A stretch of DNA of 5,485 nt from Euryarchaeota archaeon UBA136 (GTDB taxonomy: Archaea > Thermoplasmatota > Poseidoniia > MGIII > CG-Epi1), in NCBI GenBank assembly GCA_002506485.1, contig DAXQ01000002.1:1-5485 (forward strand). Reading direction: 5' to 3'. Under the pieces are notes generated by a model. That model saw nothing but the letters and a program-made list of their open reading frames with translations, was not told the origin of the DNA and did not search any database. Shown here piece after piece: positions 1-5,084 of the stretch (the first letter of the stretch is position 1; each line of letters opens with the position of its first letter). The position numbers and the translations under genes are program-made.

Positions 1-60
1 CAGGTCTATTCCTTTTCCCGTGAAGCCATCTTCAGTGAAGACTGGTCCTTTCCAAAACAT
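1..60 (-). CDS. 5' end of an unidentified gene overlapping the prs stop
   Basis: An ATG at 60-58 shares one base with the TAA stop of prs (62-60), forming a TAATG junction on the minus strand. The frame then stays open for 20 codons to the window edge and reads MFWKGPVFTEDGFTGKGIDL. The stop/start overlap and the open frame suggest a real gene translated by termination-reinitiation after prs, so it is probably the third gene of a ridA-prs operon. No Shine-Dalgarno sequence is visible in the end of prs. Twenty residues cannot identify a product. The pattern of a short strand, 'VFTEDGF' and a following Gly is loosely like the N-terminus of amidohydrolase-superfamily enzymes, but that is only a guess. 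The rest of the gene lies outside the window. Confidence 0.6.
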   Translation of the reverse strand, partial: MFWKGPVFTEDGFTGKGIDL

Positions 61-902
61 TAGAGAGCGTCAGCTATAGCAGGAGCAACAGAGAATCTGG
101 TGTAAACTCCTTCCAGAGTATCGGAACTCAGAATATCATCACAAACCCTCAGACGATTGGCCGCATCCTCGATGAATAATCCATGAGTACATGCTGCCAG
201 AATTCTATCTGCTCCACCATCTCTTAGAATGTTAGCGGCGGTTGCGATAGTCCCACCGGTCGAAATAATATCATCCAGAATAACGGCAGTACATCCTTTG
301 ACATCCACCGGTCCCGAGGAGGTCTCTACAGTCCTGCCATCAATGCGCACTTTCTTCATGACGTGAACAGGGACTTTGAGCATACTTGCCGCCAGAGTGC
401 ACCGGTCCTTGGACCCCTCATCAGGGGCAACGACCATATCTGGTTTGAAGCCTTTCAGATAGCGCACAACTTCCCGAGATCCATTGATATCCTTGGCTTC
501 GCATCCAAAGAAATCCAGAACCACAGGAGTATGAACATTTATGGTAAAAATCCGGTCACACATTGAACCGAGAACGGCAGCGATGGCCTTTGCAGACCTT
601 GCCTCTCCAGACTGGAAGATTCTCTCCTGCCTGGAATAACCCATGTAGGGAATGACACAGGTAATCGTCTTTGCTCCAGCTTCTTTGACAGCCTGAAGAA
701 TAAGCAACAGTTCCACGATTTTCTTATCCGGGAATGTATTCTGGACAATCACAACATCCTGACCATCAATATCCATCAGAATTCGAATATATCGTTCACC
801 ATCTGGGAAATGCCGATTAACAACACCACAGAATTCAGTATCCATTTCCTCAGCCAAAGAAACGCCCAGCCTCTGGTGAGTTGAACCGCTAATAACGTAC
901 AT
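60..902 (-). CDS. prs: ribose-phosphate pyrophosphokinase (PRPP synthetase), archaeal type
   Basis: This cytoplasmic enzyme transfers pyrophosphate from ATP to ribose 5-phosphate, making PRPP for purine, pyrimidine, histidine, tryptophan and NAD synthesis. The 280 residues are complete and match the short archaeal form rather than the ~315-residue bacterial one. Visible landmarks are HFPDGERY (31-38), the ATP-binding segment PYMGYSRQER (85-94), APDEGSKDR (159-167), the catalytic-lysine segment KKVRID (183-188) and the PRPP-binding loop VILDDIISTGGT (207-218). The segment that is usually D-I/L-H reads NVH at 122-124, so the usual Asp is Asn122. The ATG at 902 is the natural start, since the family N-terminal strand begins immediately. 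A weak GGA lies upstream and no strong Shine-Dalgarno is present. It lies 40 bases downstream of ridA on the same strand and overlaps the next gene by one base, which suggests an operon. Family assignment is secure. Confidence 0.96.
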   Translation of the reverse strand: MYVISGSTHQRLGVSLAEEMDTEFCGVVNRHFPDGERYIRILMDIDGQDVVIVQNTFPDKKIVELLLILQAVKEAGAKTITCVIPYMGYSRQERIFQSGEARSAKAIAAVLGSMCDRIFTINVHTPVVLDFFGCEAKDINGSREVVRYLKGFKPDMVVAPDEGSKDRCTLAASMLKVPVHVMKKVRIDGRTVETSSGPVDVKGCTAVILDDIISTGGTIATAANILRDGGADRILAACTHGLFIEDAANRLRVCDDILSSDTLEGVYTRFSVAPAIADAL

Positions 903-942
903 TATTTTCCGAGTAGAGGGGTGATAAAACCACTTGTGGGTT

Positions 943-1323
943 TCATCCCAGAGAAGCGATTGCTTCTATCTCCATATCGGCAGCCAAAGGCAGCCCCGCG
1001 ACCTGTACTGTAGACCTAGCTGGCGCAGTATTTTCGTCGAAGAATTCTGCATAGACTCCGTTCATCTCTGCGAAGTCATTCATATCCGCAAGAAAAACGG
1101 TTGTTTTTACCACATCATCTAGAGTTAGATTTTTTTCAGCTAGCACGGCCTTCATATTGAGAATAGCCTGACGCGTCTGGGCCGCCACTCCATTCTCTAA
1201 TTCGGTTGCGTCATGCTTACGACCAACTTGTCCACTTAGGAAGACAAAGCCGCTTGATGCAACACCTTGTGAATAAGGACCGATCGGTTCCGGAGCCATC
1301 GAGCTCGTCACGATCTCTTTCAT
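943..1323 (-). CDS. ridA: RidA family protein (reactive imine/enamine deaminase)
   Basis: A 126-residue protein of the YjgF/YER057c/UK114 family, full length. Members form trimers and hydrolyse 2-aminoacrylate and related imines released by PLP enzymes, giving 2-keto acids and ammonia. The sequence shows the family pattern from end to end: GPYSQG (15-20, with Tyr17), FLSGQVG (28-34), the PARSTVQVAGLP segment (101-112) with the substrate-binding Arg103, and the C-terminal EIEAIA (118-123) with Glu120. These residues identify the active RidA subgroup rather than an Arg-less Rid paralogue. The ATG at 1323 has no Shine-Dalgarno upstream but has a TATA-like element centred about 31 bases before it, so the mRNA may be leaderless or nearly so. 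The gene is divergent from the GYD gene and precedes prs by 40 bases, probably as the first gene of an operon. Confidence 0.95.
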   Translation of the reverse strand: MKEIVTSSMAPEPIGPYSQGVASSGFVFLSGQVGRKHDATELENGVAAQTRQAILNMKAVLAEKNLTLDDVVKTTVFLADMNDFAEMNGVYAEFFDENTAPARSTVQVAGLPLAADMEIEAIASLG

Positions 1324-1396
1324 ACTACGATATAATCACGGTATTATTAGATATATTGCATGAAAAACATTATATTCAGGAGGAAATGGCACACAC
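1324..1396. promoter_or_regulatory. divergent promoter region between ridA and the GYD-domain gene
   Basis: This 73-base AT-rich spacer is the only divergent junction in the window, so both transcripts must start here or in the flanking genes. Two TATA-like elements are visible: GATATAATC at 1329-1337 and GATATATTG at 1350-1358, both readable on either strand. Archaeal TATA boxes sit about 25-30 bases before the transcript start. The 1350-1358 element would therefore start ridA mRNA about four bases before its ATG, a near-leaderless message that fits its lack of a Shine-Dalgarno. On the plus strand, the 1329-1337 element would start GYD mRNA near 1360, leaving the GGAGG at 1379-1383 inside the leader. 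No BRE could be assigned firmly. The presence of a promoter here is well supported by layout; the choice of elements is inference. Confidence 0.5.
1379..1383 (+). promoter_or_regulatory. Shine-Dalgarno GGAGG for the GYD-domain gene
   Basis: A full GGAGG lies 13 bases before the ATG at 1397, longer than the usual 5-10. A nearer ATG at 1386 is only two bases away and opens a short frame that stops at 1442 with no family match, so 1397 is the better start. The long spacer is a little unusual. Confidence 0.5.
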
Positions 1397-1720
1397 ATGT
1401 CTAAATTCATGTATTCCGGGAATTATACGAGACGTGGAGTAAAAGGTCTTCTGAAAGATGGAGGCTCAGCCCGTAAAGAGGAAACAGTCAGATTAGTGGA
1501 ATCACTGGGAGGGAAGCTTGAGGCATACTACTGGTGCTACGGAGCAACGGATTTCATGATGATTGTGGATTTTCCAGATCATACGACGGTCACTGGAATA
1601 GCACTCAACATCGCAGCTTCAGGAAGTTTCACAGGCAATCTCACACCATTAATATCGGTTGAAGAAATGGACGAGATGGTCAAGGTCTCTATTGGGGATT
1701 GGCAAGCCCCTGGCAAATAA
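1397..1720 (+). CDS. GYD-domain protein of unknown function
   Basis: A complete 107-residue soluble protein that is a near-textbook GYD-domain member (small ferredoxin-like alpha/beta fold, biochemical role not established). Recognisable segments are SGNYTRRGVKGLLKDGGSAR (7-26), ESLGGKLEAYYWCYG (35-49), the strand MMIVDFPD (54-61), NIAASGSFTG (71-80) and the C-terminal TPLISVEEMDEM (83-94). The motif that names the family (Gly, aromatic, Asp) appears here as GATD at 49-52. No signal peptide or membrane segment is visible. The ATG at 1397 leads straight into the first strand of the fold; a second in-frame ATG at codon 5 is less likely. It is the only plus-strand gene in the window, is divergent from ridA, and its TAA directly abuts the stop of the opposite-strand FAR-17a/AIG1 gene. 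The family is confident; the function is unknown. Confidence 0.92.
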   Translation: MSKFMYSGNYTRRGVKGLLKDGGSARKEETVRLVESLGGKLEAYYWCYGATDFMMIVDFPDHTTVTGIALNIAASGSFTGNLTPLISVEEMDEMVKVSIGDWQAPGK

Positions 1721-2383
1721 TCACTCTATAGAATTCCAGTTCCGTTCTTTGTACTGATACAAATAATAGCTGAAGGCCCAAGCGAAATTCCCTAGCATCC
1801 ACACTCCAAAGTAGAAAATAGTTCTCCCTGTTACAGACAGATCATTAATGAAAAGGTAAGGAAAACCACAGCTAACACTTCCACATGGCTCGTCGTTGTT
1901 TGGTGCAACGAACGCCTCCATCCAAATAATGTAACTGATAAAAATCACCATATAACCTCCATATTCTTGTCTCAGATTTCCGAAAATCTTGTTGAAGAAA
2001 ATAGCTTCTATGAACAAAATGATCGTCGTACCAAGATGGACGTAGAGATTCCGCAAATGGTCGAATATATCCCAACCATCTTCAGTACCATCTCCAAAAG
2101 CACCCATTGCCCTTAGGACCCAGTATAGAATAACAACAATTATATTGATCCCCATTGAAGCTGGCAGTAGTAAATTGTGGGGATTGAATTTAGGTTCATA
2201 TTCTTTGTACAAAGCACAGGAAGCCATTATGAAATTAATCAACAAATTCCAGTTTGATAAGAACATAAGGCTCCCGCCCCATCGCCCTTCGTCAAGAAAA
2301 TAAGCTCCCATTACGATTGTTCTGAATGCGAAATAACCAGTGAGAACAAAGGCCACTACCCGGAAAATTAATCTTTTATTCAT
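1721..2383 (-). CDS. FAR-17a/AIG1-like six-helix membrane protein (possible lipid hydrolase)
   Basis: A 220-residue integral membrane protein with about six hydrophobic segments (roughly 5-27, 37-57, 72-93, 112-133, 143-160, 184-209). Compared from memory with human AIG1, three blocks line up without gaps. GGSLMFLSNWNL (36-47) matches the AIG1 segment holding Thr43. HLGTTIILFIE (116-126) matches the AIG1 HTTVLPFILIE segment holding His134. PYLFINDLSVTGRTIFYFG (175-193) matches the AIG1 YPFLEHIGPGARIIFFG block. AIG1 and ADTRP are Thr/His hydrolases of fatty acid esters of hydroxy fatty acids; here the pair would be Ser43/His116. A loop carries Cys167 and Cys172. The ATG overlaps the PPS stop by four bases (ATGA) with no Shine-Dalgarno, indicating translational coupling. 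Family membership is fairly sure; enzymatic activity and substrate are inference. Confidence 0.8.
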   Translation of the reverse strand: MNKRLIFRVVAFVLTGYFAFRTIVMGAYFLDEGRWGGSLMFLSNWNLLINFIMASCALYKEYEPKFNPHNLLLPASMGINIIVVILYWVLRAMGAFGDGTEDGWDIFDHLRNLYVHLGTTIILFIEAIFFNKIFGNLRQEYGGYMVIFISYIIWMEAFVAPNNDEPCGSVSCGFPYLFINDLSVTGRTIFYFGVWMLGNFAWAFSYYLYQYKERNWNSIE

Positions 2384-3084
2384 GACAATCTAGCACAAAT
2401 AAATGCGAGAACCTCTTTAAGATTCTTTTTATTGTCAAAATCATCTACTTTCACACCATCACGAATCGCATCCGTCAACAATGGTAGACAACGAGTCAAT
2501 TCATCAACGATTGTGATATGTGCAGTTTGAGCCGTTCTTGATAGCGGATTCAAATCGATAGTAATTACTTGCTTCCCCATCTCGACCAGCGCTTGACACC
2601 GATCGCCATCTTCAAGCGGAACAAGCACCACATCGGCAGAACCTATCCCTTCGGAGCAACACCTAGCTCTTTCAGAAGAAAGTCCAGGTATCTTATCATC
2701 AGGATTCATACCCAAAGCCTGGATTCCAACCTCGTCCATCATTTTGGTTAAACCAGCAACTCTTTCTGAAGTTCTATGGAATAGGTTCACCTCTACTTTT
2801 GCTCCACTAGCTTCAGAGAGATGAGCTACTTCTTTGGCGGCTAGAGCCACAACATTTCCATTAACAGAGATGACTGGACTACTCGCAACTCTAATCAGGG
2901 AAGCAGCTGCTTTGATCGAGCGTATTGCAGGAGGGCAAGTTTGTTCGCCTAACAGATAATCGAATGCTTCTCCTCTTCCATGAGCAATCAGGCCTTGTTT
3001 GGCCACAACATCCGTAGCTTCTACCAATTTCTCTCGAGCTATCAAAGATTTGTATCTTGGGTGGCCTTCAGGTGGTAATGTCAC
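2380..3084 (-). CDS. 4-phosphopantoate--beta-alanine ligase (archaeal phosphopantothenate synthetase)
   Basis: The enzyme joins 4-phosphopantoate to beta-alanine with ATP, giving 4'-phosphopantothenate in the archaeal route to coenzyme A, after pantoate kinase (not in this window). Family blocks, numbered from the GTG start, are HPRY (8-11), GLIAHGRGEAFDYLLGE (31-47), PVISVNGN (70-77), EVNLFHRT (98-105), VPLEDGDR (155-162) and IDLNPLSRTA (176-185). I chose the GTG at 3084, giving 234 residues, because the family begins just before the PxxHPRY segment and a GGTGG lies six bases upstream. The only in-frame ATG, at 3162, would add 26 residues unlike the family and overlap lysE by 37 bases. It sits 41 bases after the lysE stop and overlaps the FAR-17a/AIG1 gene by four bases. 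Very confident of function; start fairly confident. Confidence 0.95.
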   Translation of the reverse strand: MTLPPEGHPRYKSLIAREKLVEATDVVAKQGLIAHGRGEAFDYLLGEQTCPPAIRSIKAAASLIRVASSPVISVNGNVVALAAKEVAHLSEASGAKVEVNLFHRTSERVAGLTKMMDEVGIQALGMNPDDKIPGLSSERARCCSEGIGSADVVLVPLEDGDRCQALVEMGKQVITIDLNPLSRTAQTAHITIVDELTRCLPLLTDAIRDGVKVDDFDNKKNLKEVLAFICARLS

Positions 3085-3106
3085 TCCAAACCACCAACAG
3101 GGGGTC

Positions 3107-3113
3107 AAAAAAA
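3107..3113 (-). terminator. possible T-tract terminator or attenuation site after the lysE-family gene
   Basis: Seven consecutive T residues on the minus strand lie 12 bases after the lysE-family stop and 22 bases before the PPS start. Archaeal RNA polymerase can terminate at U-tracts without a hairpin, so this may lower transcription from the KaiC-like/LysE genes into PPS. One tract of seven is weak evidence, and no convincing hairpin precedes it. Confidence 0.2.
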
Positions 3114-3125
3114 TGAGCGGTTTAC

Positions 3126-3743
3126 TTAGAGGCCGAATACTGTATGAGGAAAAGCAATCCACACAGCAACAAGGAAAAGTAATAGCCCTAGCATACGATT
3201 CAACCAGATCCCAGATTCTTCACCACTGAAAATCCGTCTAAGTACCGTTCCGAATGTGGCCCAGCTTAACACAGCAGCCAAACCAAAAACTACAGTCGCA
3301 AGAACGGTAATAATTTTACCTTCATATCCTTCACCGGACACACTTTCAAAAGTCGCCATCAAGATTACGTAATAAATGATAAGTTTCCCATTTAAAAACT
3401 GCAAAAGCAGCCCTGTTCGAACCCCAAGCAGTCCATCAGAAGAGCAAACATCATCTATAGGTGTCAAAACGAAAGTAATCTTGTAAGCCAAAAAGACTAT
3501 GTAAGTAGCACCTAGATAGGAAAGAATTTGAGTAATAGATTCATTTTCTTCAATGAAAACGGCACCGGCAGCAATTCCTACTCCAAGTACGGACCACCCA
3601 ATGGCCATCCCTCCTATCAAAGGAACGGTTTTCCTCACCCCGTGACGAGAACCGTGGGCCGCACAGAGAACATTGTTTGGTCCCGGTGTAAAGCACATCG
3701 GCACAATGAACGCTAGTAAAGCGAGCAAGGCCGGTATATTCAT
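3126..3743 (-). CDS. LysE family amino-acid/metabolite exporter
   Basis: A complete 205-residue membrane transporter of the LysE/RhtB family, which exports amino acids such as lysine, arginine, homoserine or threonine in exchange for protons. The family signature near the N-terminus is clear: TPGPNN at 19-24, followed by a charged GSRHGVRKT loop (31-39). Around six hydrophobic segments are visible (about 5-25, 40-64, 72-94, 107-130, 145-166, 183-199). The usual QFLNPK motif reads QFLNGK at 115-120, so the common Pro is Gly. The substrate cannot be told from sequence. The ATG at 3743 follows the upstream KaiC-like stop by 19 bases and has no strong Shine-Dalgarno. The gene sits in the middle of a same-strand series between the KaiC-like cluster and PPS. 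Transport of a CoA precursor such as beta-alanine is conceivable from context only. Confidence 0.9.
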   Translation of the reverse strand: MNIPALLALLAFIVPMCFTPGPNNVLCAAHGSRHGVRKTVPLIGGMAIGWSVLGVGIAAGAVFIEENESITQILSYLGATYIVFLAYKITFVLTPIDDVCSSDGLLGVRTGLLLQFLNGKLIIYYVILMATFESVSGEGYEGKIITVLATVVFGLAAVLSWATFGTVLRRIFSGEESGIWLNRMLGLLLFLVAVWIAFPHTVFGL

Positions 3744-3762
3744 TGAGAAGTTTCAGCGCAGC

Positions 3763-4524
3763 TCAGGCAACACGAGTAATCATCTCTGGCGTAATTCCGT
3801 GCTCAGTTACAGCGTAGATCATTACTGCTGCCTTTTCGGGATGATTTCGTATTTTCTTGATAATTAATCGATTTTCAAATTCAGCTGCCATTCGACCAAC
3901 CTCAAGCTGGATAACCACATCAGAAATTGCTTCCATCTGGCTCTGGAGCCTTGCTTCATGAGCACCTTCCGAGACGGTGTACATTACAGTCCCTCCATTT
4001 GCCTGCGCATATTCCTTGATAGTTCTCATAGCAGAAAGAACTTCGATAGGATCGTAATATTGTAAGAAGAAATCCAGGGAGTCTATAACGACCCTGAAAG
4101 GGGCTCTCAATTTTGAAATTTCATAGGTCATATCAGCAACGAAATTGATCTGATCAGCCGTAGAGCCATACGATCCAATGTTCCTAAGTTCAGCGACTGA
4201 AAGCCCTTCCTGTTTGAATCTGGAAGCTTGTAATTCACGTGACAAGACCTTTTCGAAATACTGTGTTCCGACATTAACGATACGAAGGTCCGTAGGCCAG
4301 CGATATTGCTCAAAGGTCCCAATCAATTCGTCTGACGTCTCGTCGGTTGAGAAGTAAACCACATTCTCGGAACCAACTCCCGCAGAAGCGTATTGCTTCG
4401 ATAGCAGCTCCTTCCCGGAACCCGAAGAACCTTGTATCAGGACTGAACTTCCCATGGTGATCCCCTTCCCATCGATTAAAGCTTCATCGAGCCTTTCTAT
4501 ACCGATTGATACGATATCAGCCAT
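3763..4524 (-). CDS. KaiC/RAD55-like RecA-superfamily ATPase with a modified Walker A
   Basis: A 253-residue single-domain KaiC-like protein. The N-terminal GIERLDEAL (8-16) matches the family TG-x-x-LD-x-x-L opening. The P-loop GSSGSGKE (32-39) keeps the nucleotide-binding Lys38 but has Glu39 where Mg-coordinating Thr or Ser is normal. The strand holding the KaiC Glu-Glu pair reads FSTDETSDEL (58-67), so the pair is Asp61-Glu62. Walker B is RVVIDSLDFF (144-153) with Asp148. The C-terminal strand pair RLIIKKIRN (219-227) and EHGITPEM (241-248) is typical. Such proteins act in the cytoplasm as oligomeric ATP-driven or ATP-sensing regulators; this one's target is unknown. It starts two bases after the stop of the degenerate paralogue, at a TAATAATG junction, with an AGGTG in the last codons of that gene as its probable ribosome-binding site. 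Confidence 0.88.
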   Translation of the reverse strand: MADIVSIGIERLDEALIDGKGITMGSSVLIQGSSGSGKELLSKQYASAGVGSENVVYFSTDETSDELIGTFEQYRWPTDLRIVNVGTQYFEKVLSRELQASRFKQEGLSVAELRNIGSYGSTADQINFVADMTYEISKLRAPFRVVIDSLDFFLQYYDPIEVLSAMRTIKEYAQANGGTVMYTVSEGAHEARLQSQMEAISDVVIQLEVGRMAAEFENRLIIKKIRNHPEKAAVMIYAVTEHGITPEMITRVA

Positions 4525-4526
4525 TA

Positions 4527-5084
4527 TTAGACACCTATCATGGTGTCAGATAATAACTCTAACGCTGCTGCAAGGTCACCGTCTGTCTGCTCTTCGACAG
4601 TCATCATCATAGTGTAAATGGCTTTGATTCGCATTGAATTTCCAAGAACATTGATGAACTCCTTCAAAACCTTAGGCTCGGAGTAGATACTCAGGCCATT
4701 AATCGAGTCAAACATCACAAATCTCCTTTTTGATTTCAATCTCCTTTCCAAGAGGGAGATATTCAAGAGAATCGATTCTAGCATGGTGGGTGATTCAATG
4801 AACAACGTCCTTGCATCGTCTGTACTGCCACCAACAGTCATGGATACTAAATCAACAAAGTACAAATCCGATAAGTCTGCTTTCGCTTCCTCCAATTCAG
4901 CAGTAATATGGGAAGAAGGTCTGGAAGTGGTAATGTAAATTCCACCGAGTTTCTTTCCCAAGAGAACAGTAGCCAGTTGAACAGTTCCCGATCGAAAGCC
5001 AGTTGCTGGCAGCCCAACAGTTGCTAGCGTATCACCATTATTGATGCTTTTTATAACAGCTTTCGCGACATCAGCAACCTTCAT
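4527..5084 (-). CDS. degenerate KaiC-like RecA-fold protein (probable pseudo-ATPase)
   Basis: A 185-residue relative of its two neighbours whose nucleotide site is damaged. Where KaiC has G-x-x-G-x-G-K-T, this protein reads GLPATGFR (24-31): the Walker A Lys becomes Phe30 and the Thr becomes Arg31. The following strand YITTSRPSS (50-58) has Ser-Arg in place of the Glu-Glu pair. The Walker B strand RFVMFDSI (121-128) keeps Asp126. The protein ends at SDTMIGV, equivalent to the 'ADGVV' strand of relatives, and lacks their C-terminal KMRG-type hairpin. The frame is intact over 185 codons and tightly coupled on both sides, so it is probably functional, perhaps as a regulatory or structural subunit. 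I chose the ATG at 5084, which overlaps the upstream stop by four bases (ATGA); an in-frame ATG at 5114 would overlap by 34. Fold assignment is good, role is inference. Confidence 0.8.
   Translation of the reverse strand: MKVADVAKAVIKSINNGDTLATVGLPATGFRSGTVQLATVLLGKKLGGIYITTSRPSSHITAELEEAKADLSDLYFVDLVSMTVGGSTDDARTLFIESPTMLESILLNISLLERRLKSKRRFVMFDSINGLSIYSEPKVLKEFINVLGNSMRIKAIYTMMMTVEEQTDGDLAAALELLSDTMIGV

Noticed and set aside
363..566. Plus-strand open frame of 67 codons inside prs
   Set aside because: It is antisense to the conserved PRPP synthetase reading frame, has no family resemblance, and no ribosome-binding site.
929..941. Short inverted repeat (CCACTTGTGG) between ridA and prs as a terminator
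   Set aside because: The stem is only about four pairs around a two-base loop, and the following T run is four bases, too weak to call.
1206..1442. Plus-strand open frame of 78 codons across ridA and the spacer
   Set aside because: It crosses the antisense of ridA and the divergent promoter, and ends inside the GYD gene in another frame.
1694..1710. GGGG/CCCC inverted repeat near the end of the GYD gene as a terminator
   Set aside because: A four-pair stem with a nine-base loop inside coding sequence and no T tract after it.
3085..3162. N-terminal extension of PPS from the ATG at 3162
   Set aside because: It overlaps the 3' end of the lysE-family gene by 37 bases and does not match the family; the GTG at 3084 fits better.
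4128..4322. Minus-strand open frame of 64 codons inside the 253-residue KaiC-like gene
   Set aside because: It is an alternate-frame shadow of a clearly conserved ATPase sequence.
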